Positions 54,224 to 63,836 of a stretch of DNA of 64,000 nucleotides are shown piece after piece. Under the pieces are notes generated by a model. The model was given only the letters and a program-made list of their open reading frames with translations. It was not told the origin of the DNA and searched no databases. Position 1 is the stretch's first letter. Each line of letters starts with the position of its first letter. Origin of the DNA: Olleya aquimaris (GTDB lineage: Bacteria; Bacteroidota; Bacteroidia; Flavobacteriales; Flavobacteriaceae); assembly GCF_003259525.1 (NCBI RefSeq), contig NZ_QLLO01000003.1, positions 248,748-312,747 of the forward strand. The letters run 5' to 3'. Position numbers and translations under genes: made by a program.

Positions 54224-54302
54224 TCTTTTTAAAACCTAATAATTATCATGTTTTTTCTACTGGTTTACTAGTAACTTTAGGTAATTATTAAACGTAGTAG
54301 TA

Positions 54303-55151
54303 ATGAAACATATATTAATACCAACAGATTTTTCCGATAATGCTTGGAGTGCTTTGGTATATGCTGTAAAGCTTTTTAAAAATGATGTTTGTAAATTTTA
54401 TTTACTACATACAGAGCCTTTAGCACCTTCCTCTTTATCAGCTTTATCAGATGTTTACATAAAAAGCATCATGAAACAAAGTAACGCGCAGTTAGAAGAG
54501 TTAAAACAGCAAATTATGGTTAGTGATGCTAATGCCAATCATACGTTTCAGACTGATATTAAATTTTCAACTCTTAATCAAGCAGTTAAAAGTTGTATTG
54601 ATGACTACCCAATAGATTTAATTATTATGGGAACTAAAGGTAAAACCAAAAATAAATCAATGTTTTTAGGAAGCAACACCGTTAGTTTAGTAGATAAGAA
54701 TAAAAAATGTCCAGTATTAATTGTTCCTGATGAGTATGATTATAAACCAATCAAACAAATAGTATTCTCAACAGATTTAAACAGATTTTATAATGATAAA
54801 GAACTTAAAACTATAAACAATTTTGCTTTTGATAATAATGCAGTTTTAAGAGTTATAAATATTCAAACAGACAAACCATTAACAGACCTTCAACAATACA
54901 ATTTAACGGTTTTAAAAAAGAGTTTTGAAGGTTTTGAAACACATTACCACTCGGTACCAAATTATGCAAAAAAAGCTGAAATCATTAATACATTTATTGA
55001 TGATTTAGAAATAGACTTGTTAGTTATGGTTAATTATAAGCATAGCATTTTTGAACGCTATTTTAACGAACCTATTATTAAAAAAATAGGATTTGAACCA
55101 CATGTCCCTTTTTTAGTAATTCCTGATAACAATAAAAACTCAACAACATGA
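54303..55151 (+). CDS. Universal stress protein, second domain degenerate
   Basis: 282 aa. Domain 1 has PTDFSDNAWSALVYA and GTKGKTKNKSMFLGSNTVS; domain 2 keeps the fold but has lost the glycine motif (NYKHSIFERYFNEP). A -7-like TAACTTTA is at 54272-54279. The stop overlaps the next ATG by 4 bp, so the 146-aa and following genes form one operon (54303-56959). Confidence 0.88.
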   Translation: MKHILIPTDFSDNAWSALVYAVKLFKNDVCKFYLLHTEPLAPSSLSALSDVYIKSIMKQSNAQLEELKQQIMVSDANANHTFQTDIKFSTLNQAVKSCIDDYPIDLIIMGTKGKTKNKSMFLGSNTVSLVDKNKKCPVLIVPDEYDYKPIKQIVFSTDLNRFYNDKELKTINNFAFDNNAVLRVINIQTDKPLTDLQQYNLTVLKKSFEGFETHYHSVPNYAKKAEIINTFIDDLEIDLLVMVNYKHSIFERYFNEPIIKKIGFEPHVPFLVIPDNNKNSTT

Positions 55152-55588
55152 AAACACATAAACAAGAAAAAATTACAGAATGGTATAGTGCAGATCGTAT
55201 GCATGAAATGTCAAAAAATTGGTTGTCTGATCTAAATTTTATTAAAGACGAACAACTGTTTTTAGAAGATTTAATAACCAATTACACGCAAAAAATTATT
55301 GATAGTGATGCTTTAGACAGAGCACAAAATGTAGCAACAGCATTACAAAGAACCAAACGAGGCAATCAAAAACTTTTAACTGCTTTAAAAAGACACGAAA
55401 ACGAGTTACAAATTATGGTAGATGGTAAGGATGAGCTTGAAAAGGAAAACAAGTACAAAGCAGAACATCAAGAATTTACCAAAACCATAAGCTCATTTTA
55501 TTTTGATTATAAAGCAGTAAAATTTGAGATTTTTGAGTTAGTTAAACAATTAATGAAAACAGATAAAGAAGAACATTTATTAAAATAA
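55148..55588 (+). CDS. Small coiled-coil protein of unknown function
   Basis: 146 aa, soluble and highly helical (KQLMKTDKEEH, ENELQIMVDGKDELEKEN). Likely a coiled coil. Translationally coupled to the Usp gene. Function not known. Confidence 0.75.
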   Translation: MKTHKQEKITEWYSADRMHEMSKNWLSDLNFIKDEQLFLEDLITNYTQKIIDSDALDRAQNVATALQRTKRGNQKLLTALKRHENELQIMVDGKDELEKENKYKAEHQEFTKTISSFYFDYKAVKFEIFELVKQLMKTDKEEHLLK

Positions 55589-55593
55589 AATGT

Positions 55594-56229
55594 ATGAAAA
55601 ATTTAATCTATCCTTTCTTAATTCTACTATTTTATAGTTGTGATAGTACACAATTAAAAGACCGTTGGATAAGTCCAGAAGCCGATAATTACACGCTAGA
55701 GAAGGTGTTTATTATTGGTTTAACAGACCATTTAGAAGCAAAAGAAAAATTTGAAAAAAAATTACAAAGTCAATTTGCTATTAGAGGTATTGAAGCCACA
55801 ACTAGTTTAAACATCTTAGAGACAGACGTTCTATTAAAAAAAAGAACTGAAGAAGATTTAAACCTATTGGAAGAAAAACTTCTTAAAGAAGGCTATAATG
55901 CTATAATATTTAGCAAAGTTGTTGGGATAAAAAATAAAATAAAATACAAAGAAGACTATTCTGACCTTGACAACAATCATAAACGGTTTAATGATGACTA
56001 TTTAATGTATCAAGATCAATTTTTTAATCCTGATGCTTACAAAGAATATCAAGTTTATAATGCAGAAACCTCTATATATTGCATTTGTCCTACTAAAGAG
56101 CGTACTTTAATCTGGAAAGGGTACATAGACATTATTGATCCAGAAAATATAAACGAAACGGTTAATGACTATTCAAAATTACTTATTCTGGTATTGGAAG
56201 AGGACGGAATCATACCATTAAAAGAATAA
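55594..56229 (+). CDS. Lipoprotein of unknown function
   Basis: 211 aa. Signal with lipobox LLFYSC (Cys16), then WISPEADNYTLEKVFIIGLTDH and an alpha/beta domain. I recognise no family. It is in the Usp-TauE operon, 5 bp after the coiled-coil gene. Confidence 0.75.
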   Translation: MKNLIYPFLILLFYSCDSTQLKDRWISPEADNYTLEKVFIIGLTDHLEAKEKFEKKLQSQFAIRGIEATTSLNILETDVLLKKRTEEDLNLLEEKLLKEGYNAIIFSKVVGIKNKIKYKEDYSDLDNNHKRFNDDYLMYQDQFFNPDAYKEYQVYNAETSIYCICPTKERTLIWKGYIDIIDPENINETVNDYSKLLILVLEEDGIIPLKE

Positions 56230-56233
56230 AAAT

Positions 56234-56959
56234 ATGCTATCTAAATACTTTGGTGTTTTTATATTCTTAGTCTTACTAGCAGAAATATTGGGCACTGTTG
56301 GTGGATTTGGATCGTCTGTTTTTTTTGTACCTGTTGCTAACTTCTTTTTCGATTTTCAAAGTGTATTAGGTATTACTGCGCTTTTTCACCTTTCTAGTAA
56401 TATTATTAAAATTGGCTTTTTTAGAAAAGGTATTGACAAACGTGTGGTTTTATATTTAGGTATACCTGCTATAATTTTTGTGTCATTAGGTGCTTATTTA
56501 AGTCAGTTTTTTGACCCAAAAATTCTGACTTATTTTTTAGGTGGATTTTTAATTATTTTAAGCTTAGTCTTTTTAATTTTTAGACAACTAAAAATTAAAG
56601 ACAAAAATAGTAACGCAGTTATTGGTGGAGCATTATCAGGTCTAAGTGCTGGGTTATTGGGTACTGGTGGAGCTATAAGAGGCATTACTTTGTCTGCCTT
56701 TAAAATGAATAAAGAAAAGTTTATTGCCACCTCAGCAGTTATAGATTTAGGGGTAGATTTTAGTAGATCTATTGTCTATTATCAAAACGGATACATTCAC
56801 AAACATGATTTATACTTGATCCCTATCTTAATCATAGTAAGCATTGTTGGTACTTACATAGGGAAGAAAATATTGAATAAAATCTCTCAAGACCAATTTA
56901 GAAACTTTGTTTTAATACTTATTCTTTTAATAGGCATTGCAAGTATCATCTCCACTTAA
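56234..56959 (+). CDS. Sulfite exporter TauE/SafE family protein
   Basis: 241 aa, about seven to eight transmembrane helices, GTVGGFGSS near 21-29 and the second glycine repeat GLLGTGGAIRG near 139-149. Last gene of the operon. Its TAA shares four bases (TTAA) with the stop of the convergent Usp gene. Confidence 0.88.
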   Translation: MLSKYFGVFIFLVLLAEILGTVGGFGSSVFFVPVANFFFDFQSVLGITALFHLSSNIIKIGFFRKGIDKRVVLYLGIPAIIFVSLGAYLSQFFDPKILTYFLGGFLIILSLVFLIFRQLKIKDKNSNAVIGGALSGLSAGLLGTGGAIRGITLSAFKMNKEKFIATSAVIDLGVDFSRSIVYYQNGYIHKHDLYLIPILIIVSIVGTYIGKKILNKISQDQFRNFVLILILLIGIASIIST

Positions 56960-57789
56960 TCATGTAAAATAAATAAAGGAATTGATGCAATTTTACTGTG
57001 CTTAGTTATTGGAGAGCCAGAAAATAAACGCTCCAAAAAGCTTGTTTTTTGGATGATAAACACTTCAAAATCTATTGCATGAGTTTGCACATAGGTATCT
57101 ACTACATGATGCATTGGCACATTAGTTATGTTATGATAATCATAATCTGAAGCTTTAAATAATGATTTTAATGCTTTGGCATCTTTTGCTGTAATCGAAT
57201 TATTTTCAGCAGATTCTGTAATTCTCAAAATATGGTATTTAGCATCTTTTTTATCCACTAATTCCAAAATGACTTGTAGTCTTTTGCTATTTAATTCATC
57301 GTTTTCGTCTAAAGGAATTAATACCTCTTTAGGCTTAGCAAAATTATAATCCTTAGGAATAATAAGTGTTGGGCAATTTACTTTTCTAATGACGTTTAAC
57401 GTATTACTACCAAACACTACCTCATCTGCTCCAGTAACACCATTGGTACCCATAACTATTAAATCTATAGTTTGAAGCTCTACTAACTGATTAATAGCGT
57501 CTGTAAACACATCATAATCTATATGAATAGAGAATGTGTGATTGTTGTTTTTATAGTTGTTTTGAAGCGTTGCCATTAAATCTTCTAAATCTTCTTTAGG
57601 AGATTTTACTATTGAAGCATACAAATTGTCGTTACCTGTGGTCATTAAATCTGCAGAAGTAAATGTTGATGCTTTATGCACATAAACCAAATGACATTTT
57701 AAAGTTTGAGCCTCTAATAGCTGTAAAGCATAGTGTATTGCATTTTTAGAACTTTCTGAAAAATCGGTAAGTAATAATATGTTTTTCAT
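56956..57789 (-). CDS. Universal stress protein, second domain degenerate
   Basis: 277 aa. Domain 1: LTDFSESSKNAIHYALQLL and GTNGVTGADEVVFGSNTLN. Domain 2 retains QKTSFLERLFSGSPIT but lacks the full glycine motif. Converges with the TauE gene with a 4-bp overlap at the two stop codons. Separated from the cbb3 operon by 87 bp. Confidence 0.9.
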   Translation of the reverse strand: MKNILLLTDFSESSKNAIHYALQLLEAQTLKCHLVYVHKASTFTSADLMTTGNDNLYASIVKSPKEDLEDLMATLQNNYKNNNHTFSIHIDYDVFTDAINQLVELQTIDLIVMGTNGVTGADEVVFGSNTLNVIRKVNCPTLIIPKDYNFAKPKEVLIPLDENDELNSKRLQVILELVDKKDAKYHILRITESAENNSITAKDAKALKSLFKASDYDYHNITNVPMHHVVDTYVQTHAIDFEVFIIQKTSFLERLFSGSPITKHSKIASIPLFILHD

Positions 57790-57825
57790 TTAAATAAGAA
57801 TAAAATTTTATGTCAATAGCTTTTT

Positions 57826-57853
57826 CTAATTTACGACTTTAAGTCGAAATTAG
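57826..57853. repeat. Inverted repeat between the Usp gene and the cbb3 operon
   Basis: CTAATTT-A-CGACTT and AAGTCGAAATTAG pair over 13 bp with one bulged A and almost no loop. No T run follows on either strand, so a terminator is unlikely; it may be an operator or a processing site. Confidence 0.4.
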
Positions 57854-57876
57854 ATGGCGAACAATTAAAAAAACTA

Positions 57877-58578
57877 TTAATGACAATCAATACTGCTTTG
57901 CACCATCTCCACCACAGGACTTGGAGATATAAAAGGAATGCCAAGACCTAAACCTCTTAATATAAATAGTGCACCAATAACTACAACAAAAACAGGAATA
58001 ACTTTTTGGATACGTTGTTTAATGGTTGTATTTAAAAATTTACCAAGATATATAGCTGTAGTCATTAACGGAATAGTCCCTAAACCAAAAAATGCCATAT
58101 ATAAACTACCTTGCAGAGCTGTTCCTGTTGCAATTGCACCAAAAACTGCCATATAAACTAAACCACATGGTAAAAACCCGTTTAAAAACCCAATAGTTAA
58201 AAAGGTGTCTGCAGTTTTCTTTTTTAAAGCTTGTCCCATTTGTTTTTTTACAAATCCTACAGCTTTAAAAATTGGTTTAACTATTAAGTGTTGACCTATT
58301 TTTTTATATGGAAATATAATAACCACTATCATTAACGCTCCAATAATAATAGATAGTTTTTGTTGTAAACCAAAAATATAAAGGCTTTTACCTATTAAAC
58401 CAAAAACTAATCCAATAATACTGTAAGCTAACAAACGACCAATGTGGTAAGCGGTTATTTGACTCACTTTTTTAAACGAATTACTTCTATCCACAGGTAG
58501 CATAAAGGCAATAGGACCACACATCCCAACACAGTGGAAGCTTCCTAAAAGACCAAATATAATTGCGGATAAAAGCAT
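57877..58578 (-). CDS. TauE/SafE-type membrane protein of the cbb3 operon
   Basis: 233 aa, six transmembrane helices; opens MLLSAIIFGLLGSFHCVGMCGP, with FHCxGMCGP as the metal/heme-related motif of DsbD-like and cytochrome-biogenesis-associated membrane proteins often found behind ccoH. Joined to ccoH without a gap (stop and start 0 bp apart). Probably helps in copper or heme supply to the oxidase. Confidence 0.85.
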   Translation of the reverse strand: MLLSAIIFGLLGSFHCVGMCGPIAFMLPVDRSNSFKKVSQITAYHIGRLLAYSIIGLVFGLIGKSLYIFGLQQKLSIIIGALMIVVIIFPYKKIGQHLIVKPIFKAVGFVKKQMGQALKKKTADTFLTIGFLNGFLPCGLVYMAVFGAIATGTALQGSLYMAFFGLGTIPLMTTAIYLGKFLNTTIKQRIQKVIPVFVVVIGALFILRGLGLGIPFISPSPVVEMVQSSIDCH

Positions 58579-59025
58579 TTAATAAGTAATATCTTCTTTA
58601 AACATATAGTTTTTATCGTTGTACATCCAATCTATTTTAATGTTCCAACGACCATCCAACAAACGTTTGTCAGGTATGAGCAAATTGTGATTAGACAACA
58701 AAATTGTGGTTTCGAAGTCTAGTTGTTTGTTAGATGGTCTATATAGGAACACTTTTCCTGAAATGGCGCTATAATCTAGGTCTTCTGGAAAACTAATAAT
58801 CATGCCTTCCGGAGTTTTTTTCCAAGTTAGTTTAGACGTTAATTCTTTTGAGTTTTCTTCTTTATTAATATCGTTTTGATACTCTAATTCTTGTTTGTAA
58901 TAATCTTCACTTACCAAGTCATGATCTAGGTCTTTATTAACATTCATACTAATAACAAAGTACATGATAAAGCTTATAAAAGCTATAAATGCAATAACTA
59001 TAGACGTTCCCCAATTTAATTTCAT
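58579..59025 (-). CDS. ccoH: cbb3 oxidase assembly protein FixH/CcoH
   Basis: 148 aa. One N-terminal transmembrane helix (IVIAFIAFISFIMYFVISM), VNKDLDHDLVSEDYYKQELEYQ typical of FixH, then a beta domain (FPEDLDYSAISGKVFLYRPSNKQLDF). Helps assemble or supply copper to the oxidase. Confidence 0.9.
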   Translation of the reverse strand: MKLNWGTSIVIAFIAFISFIMYFVISMNVNKDLDHDLVSEDYYKQELEYQNDINKEENSKELTSKLTWKKTPEGMIISFPEDLDYSAISGKVFLYRPSNKQLDFETTILLSNHNLLIPDKRLLDGRWNIKIDWMYNDKNYMFKEDITY

Positions 59026-59037
59026 AATATCTTTTTA

Positions 59038-60459
59038 TTAAAAACTTCTTGGTCCCAAGAAGTTTATAGTTGTTGTTTCAATTAACTTATCACTACTGTA
59101 TACCTCTACGGTTACTTTGGTTCGGTCTCCACTAAGCAGACTTTCGTCAAGTTCAATAAACATAGTACCTTCTGCCAATCCCTGAGCTGGCACTACAAAA
59201 CTTTTATCTGTAGATACTAATGTAATTGTACCCTCTATTGCTCTTAATTTAAAACTAACATTAGATATGTCTTCTGTGGTTTTATTAACTAATTTATAAG
59301 TAAACACATTACTTATAATGGTTTCACCTTTATGCTCGTAACGTTGACCTGGCAATCTTAAAATATTAGCTTCTATGTCGTTACGCAACTGTAACATGGT
59401 AAATAAAGCGCCAATAAGCACAATTAATACTATGATGTAACCTTTAAGACGTGCGGTCCATTTAAATGGTTCTTTATCTTCAATATTGGCTTCGCTAGCA
59501 TAACGTATTAATCCTGTAGGCAAACCTACTTTTTCCATAATGGTATCACACTCGTCAATACAAGCGGTACAATTAACACATTCTAATTGTGTACCATTTC
59601 TAATATCAATACCTGTTGGACACACATGTACGCATTGAAAACAATCAATACAATCACCATGACCTAAAGCTGCTCTATCCTCATCCTTTCGCCATTTTTT
59701 ACGTCCGTTTTCTCCTTCTCCACGCTTATGATCATAGGCAACAACTATAGATTTATTATCTAAAAGAACCCCTTGTAATCGACCATAAGGACACGCAATG
59801 ATACATACTTGTTCTCTGAACCAAGAAAACACAAAGTAGAATAAACCAGTAAATATTAATAAAGGAATTAACGTTCCTACATGTTTAAAGGGTCCTTCAT
59901 TTACATATTCTAATAGTTTGTCACTACCTATTAAATAGGCTAGAAAAATATTAGCGATTAAAAATGAAATGATAAAAAATATGGTATGCTTTAATACTCG
60001 TTTTTTTATTTTTTCTGAGGTCCACTTCGATTTTTTTAAACGCATTTGCTTTCCTCTATCTCCATCTATCCAAAATTCGATACGTCTAAAAACCATTTCC
60101 ATAAAAATGGTTTGCGGACAAATCCAACCACAGAATATACGTCCAAAAGCTACTGTAAACAATGTGATGAAGATTACACCAATAATCATTGATATAACAA
60201 ATAGGTGAAAATCTTGAGGCCAAAACGGAAAACCAAAAATATTAAATCGACGCTCTATTACATTAAACAATAAAAACTGATTCCCATTTATTTTAATAAA
60301 TGGAGCTGCAAATAAAAAGGCTAATAAAAAGTAACTCACATACTTTCTATAATCGTAAAACGTACCACTTGGTTTTTTTGGAAAAACCCAAGCACGTTTA
60401 CCCTCTTCGTTTATTGTTGCTATCGAGTCTCTAAAGGATTCGTTTTTTGGAGCTTCCAT
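59038..60459 (-). CDS. ccoG: cbb3 oxidase accessory protein FixG/CcoG
   Basis: 473 aa. Transmembrane segments, GRIFCGWICPQT, and two 4Fe-4S ferredoxin clusters (CIDCFQCVHVCP and CVNCTACIDECD, about 276-310). The C-terminal Ig-like FixG domain follows. It reduces Cu(II) for the oxidase. In a continuous operon with ccoP and ccoH. Confidence 0.95.
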   Translation of the reverse strand: MEAPKNESFRDSIATINEEGKRAWVFPKKPSGTFYDYRKYVSYFLLAFLFAAPFIKINGNQFLLFNVIERRFNIFGFPFWPQDFHLFVISMIIGVIFITLFTVAFGRIFCGWICPQTIFMEMVFRRIEFWIDGDRGKQMRLKKSKWTSEKIKKRVLKHTIFFIISFLIANIFLAYLIGSDKLLEYVNEGPFKHVGTLIPLLIFTGLFYFVFSWFREQVCIIACPYGRLQGVLLDNKSIVVAYDHKRGEGENGRKKWRKDEDRAALGHGDCIDCFQCVHVCPTGIDIRNGTQLECVNCTACIDECDTIMEKVGLPTGLIRYASEANIEDKEPFKWTARLKGYIIVLIVLIGALFTMLQLRNDIEANILRLPGQRYEHKGETIISNVFTYKLVNKTTEDISNVSFKLRAIEGTITLVSTDKSFVVPAQGLAEGTMFIELDESLLSGDRTKVTVEVYSSDKLIETTTINFLGPRSF

Positions 60460-60472
60460 TTCTTTTTATCCT

Positions 60473-61435
60473 TTATTCATTTACAGAAACAGATTTCTCT
60501 ACCTCTAAAACCTCTATATCTTTAGCTTCTTCAGGGATTTCTAAATCTTCTACTCCTTCTGGTTGCCATAATTGTCCTTCAGGATCTTTTGGACTAGCTG
60601 GTGTTGTTCCTTGTAAAGACAAGACGTAACTTGCTACTTGTGCCATTTCAACAGGTTTTAAACCTTCTTTTTTCCACGATACCATTCCTTTTCCAGAACG
60701 ACCACCTTCAGATATGGTTTTAAAGACACTTTTAATATCACCTCCTAATATCCAATACTTATCTGTAAGATTAGGACCAATTCCTCCTCCTCCATCTGCC
60801 ACATGACATGCTACGCAATTAGTTGTATAAATGGCTTTTCCAGCTTTTAAATCTGCAGCATCTGTTAACAAGGTTACTGTATTAAAATCAACAAGGTTTT
60901 TAGCTGTTTTTTTGTATTCTTCTAATTCAATTTTAGCTTGAGCATACTCTTGCTCTATTTCGTCTTGTTGTGTATCTCCATCAAAAATGTGATACTTAGC
61001 TAAGTAAACAACTGCAAATACAATAGAGATATAAAAAGAATACACCCACCATGGTGGTAAGTTATTGTCTAACTCTTTTATACCATCGTAATTATGGTCT
61101 AAGATAATTTCGTGTTCTTCTTCTATAGGTTTATCATCTCCTTTTAACTTGCTATACCACGCTTTTAGTTTGGTAAACTGAGGTACTTTAGTCTTGCTTG
61201 CCAAATAACGCTGTTTTGCTTCTTCATCTAAACTCTGAAACAATACGTTTTCAATAGAGCCTACAATACCTTCAATAGCAATTAATACAAATAATATCAA
61301 TGCTAAAAATAACATGATAATTGGGTGCTCTAAAAAGGCTGGTTTATCTCCTGAGTCTACAAAATATTCAACCAATCCAAAGATGGCAAAGAATATAACA
61401 GGAACTCTGACGTATGATGGGATTAAATTTCTCAT
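60473..61435 (-). CDS. ccoP: cbb3 oxidase subunit III, monoheme CcoP
   Basis: 320 aa. Two transmembrane segments, a long linker and a single heme c motif CVACH (207-211). Canonical CcoP has two CxxCH motifs; monoheme forms are usual in Bacteroidota. It accepts electrons for the oxidase. Overlaps ccoQ by 4 bp. Confidence 0.93.
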   Translation of the reverse strand: MRNLIPSYVRVPVIFFAIFGLVEYFVDSGDKPAFLEHPIIMLFLALILFVLIAIEGIVGSIENVLFQSLDEEAKQRYLASKTKVPQFTKLKAWYSKLKGDDKPIEEEHEIILDHNYDGIKELDNNLPPWWVYSFYISIVFAVVYLAKYHIFDGDTQQDEIEQEYAQAKIELEEYKKTAKNLVDFNTVTLLTDAADLKAGKAIYTTNCVACHVADGGGGIGPNLTDKYWILGGDIKSVFKTISEGGRSGKGMVSWKKEGLKPVEMAQVASYVLSLQGTTPASPKDPEGQLWQPEGVEDLEIPEEAKDIEVLEVEKSVSVNE

Positions 61436-61623
61436 GATTCGGTATCGTTTTGGTTGTCTAATTCTAATGGTATATTACTAACTTTAGTGATGTAATCCTT
61501 TTTAGCGGTTAGAACCCACCAAAAAAGTATTACAAAAAAGCCAAAGAATATAAGCAGTGATAGTATTGGGTATATTTCTATACCAGTAATACTTTCTAAA
61601 TGATTTTTTACAAATTTTAACAT
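61432..61623 (-). CDS. ccoQ: CcoQ-like small subunit
   Basis: 63 aa, one transmembrane helix (LLIFFGFFVILFWWVLTA). Position between ccoNO and ccoP, and 4-bp overlap with ccoP, identify it as the FixQ-like subunit. Confidence 0.85.
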   Translation of the reverse strand: MLKFVKNHLESITGIEIYPILSLLIFFGFFVILFWWVLTAKKDYITKVSNIPLELDNQNDTES

Positions 61624-61629
61624 GGCGTA

Positions 61630-63825
61630 TTAGTTTTGTGCGGTTGTAGTTTCTGTATCATCAACATTAATATCTGTTCCTAAGCGTTGCAGATAAGCAA
61701 TTAAAGCGACAATCTCTCTGTTTTTCATTTCAACAAAATCTGCTCCAGCTTTTTGTTTACTAGCTTGATAAGCTTCAACAAAATCTGGGTCTGAATGTAG
61801 ATTTTCTTCAATTTGAGCACCTTGTGCTAACATATTAGCTTGTGCATTAGCTATATCCTTCTCTGTATAAGGCACTCCTAAAGCAACCATAGTACGCATT
61901 TTAGCTTCGGTTTGAGATTTATCCAGCTCATCTTCTATTAACCATTGGTATCTTGGCATAATAGATTTTTTATTCATAGCCTGAGGATCATACATGTGGT
62001 TAAAGTGCCAGTTGTCGTTATACTTTTTACCTATTCTATGTAAATCTGGACCAGTACGTTTACTTCCCCATAAAAATGGATGGTCATAAACATATTCTCC
62101 TGCTTTACTATACTCGCCATAACGTTCTACTTCACTTCTAAAAGGACGTACCATTTGCGAGTGACATCCAACACAACCTTCACGTATGTAGATATCTCGA
62201 CCTTCTAGTTCTAATGGCGAATATGGTTCTACACTACTAATAGTAGGAATATTAGATTTAACCATAATCGTTGGGACAATCTGTATAATTCCACCAATTA
62301 AAATTGCGATAGTAGCATATATAGTTAATTTAATTGGTTTACGCTCTAGCCAAGTATGGTAGCCTTCTCCAGCAACTCGTTTTTTAGAGACACGTTGTAA
62401 TGCTGCAGCTTCAGCTAATTCGTCTTCAACAACACTTCCTTTTCTAATAGTAACAATAATATTATATACTAAAATTAGCATACCTACCAAGTACAAGGTA
62501 CCACCAATAGCACGCATCCAGTACATTGGCATAATCTCGGTAACGGTTTCAAGAAAATTTCCATACTTAATATTGCCATCTGGATTGAATTGCTTCCACA
62601 TACTTGCTTGTGTAAATCCAGCAACATACATTGGTAAAGCGTACATAATTATTCCTAAGGTACCCATCCAAAAGTGAAGATTGGCAAGTGGCAACGAGTG
62701 TAATTTTGTTTTAAATAATTTTGGTACTAAATAGTAAATCATACCAAAAGTTAAAAACCCATTCCAAGCTAACGCACCTACGTGTACGTGTGCAATGATC
62801 CAATCTGTAAAGTGAGCAATTGCATTTACGTTTTTAAGTGATAGCATTGGACCTTCAAACGTAGCCATACCATAACCTGTAATAGCTACTACCATAAACT
62901 TAAGTACAGGATCTACACGAACTTTGTCCCAAGCACCACGAAGCGTTAACAGTCCGTTTATCATTCCTCCCCAAGAAGGCATTAATAACATCACAGAAAA
63001 GGTAACTCCTAAATTCTGAGCCCATTCTGGTAAAGCGGTATATAATAAGTGGTGAGGTCCTGCCCAAATGTAAATAAAGATTAACGACCAAAAGTGTACG
63101 ATGGATAATCTATATGAATATACAGGTCTGTTAGCTGCTTTAGGTACAAAATAGTACATTAATCCCAAGAAAGGCGTGGTTAAGAAAAAGGCAACCGCAT
63201 TATGACCATACCACCATTGTACTAAGGCATCCTGTACACCAGCATAAACCGAATAACTTTTCATACCAGTTAAACTAACTGGTAACTCTAAACTATTAAA
63301 AATATGTAACACTGCAACTGTAACAAACGTAGCAATGTAAAACCAGATAGCAACGTATAAATGACGCTGACGACGTTTTAACATCGTACCAATTAAGTTT
63401 GCTCCAAAAGCTACCCAAATTAATGCAATTGCAATATCAAAAGGCCATTCTAACTCTGCATATTCTTTAGAAGTGGTATAGCCTAATGGTAATGTAATGG
63501 CTGCACCAACAATAATTAATTGCCATCCCCAAAAATTTATATTGCTTAGCAAATCGCTAAACATTCTTGCTTTTAACAGACGTTGAGTAGAGTAATATAC
63601 TCCAGCAAAAATAGCGTTACCCACAAATGCAAAAATCACCGCATTGGTGTGTAGTGGTCTTAAACGACCAAAGCTAAGCCATGAAATCCCATCTGTCATA
63701 TTTGGGAATAAAAACATGAACGCTAAAATGAGTCCTACTAACATACCTACAACTCCCCAGAGCATGGTAGCGTAAAGAAACTTTTTAACAATCTTGTTAT
63801 CGTAATAAAATTGCTGCATTTCCAT
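61630..63825 (-). CDS. ccoNO: cbb3 oxidase fused subunits I and II
   Basis: 731 aa. CcoN part (about 1-460) with heme/CuB histidines in WWYGHNAV, GPHHLLYT and HVHVGALAWNGF. CcoO part follows a transmembrane helix with CVGCH (551-555) and RTGPDLHRIG. Fusion of ccoN and ccoO is the Bacteroidota form. The enzyme reduces O2 with high affinity. Confidence 0.97.
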   Translation of the reverse strand: MEMQQFYYDNKIVKKFLYATMLWGVVGMLVGLILAFMFLFPNMTDGISWLSFGRLRPLHTNAVIFAFVGNAIFAGVYYSTQRLLKARMFSDLLSNINFWGWQLIIVGAAITLPLGYTTSKEYAELEWPFDIAIALIWVAFGANLIGTMLKRRQRHLYVAIWFYIATFVTVAVLHIFNSLELPVSLTGMKSYSVYAGVQDALVQWWYGHNAVAFFLTTPFLGLMYYFVPKAANRPVYSYRLSIVHFWSLIFIYIWAGPHHLLYTALPEWAQNLGVTFSVMLLMPSWGGMINGLLTLRGAWDKVRVDPVLKFMVVAITGYGMATFEGPMLSLKNVNAIAHFTDWIIAHVHVGALAWNGFLTFGMIYYLVPKLFKTKLHSLPLANLHFWMGTLGIIMYALPMYVAGFTQASMWKQFNPDGNIKYGNFLETVTEIMPMYWMRAIGGTLYLVGMLILVYNIIVTIRKGSVVEDELAEAAALQRVSKKRVAGEGYHTWLERKPIKLTIYATIAILIGGIIQIVPTIMVKSNIPTISSVEPYSPLELEGRDIYIREGCVGCHSQMVRPFRSEVERYGEYSKAGEYVYDHPFLWGSKRTGPDLHRIGKKYNDNWHFNHMYDPQAMNKKSIMPRYQWLIEDELDKSQTEAKMRTMVALGVPYTEKDIANAQANMLAQGAQIEENLHSDPDFVEAYQASKQKAGADFVEMKNREIVALIAYLQRLGTDINVDDTETTTAQN

Positions 63826-63836
63826 AATAATTGTGA

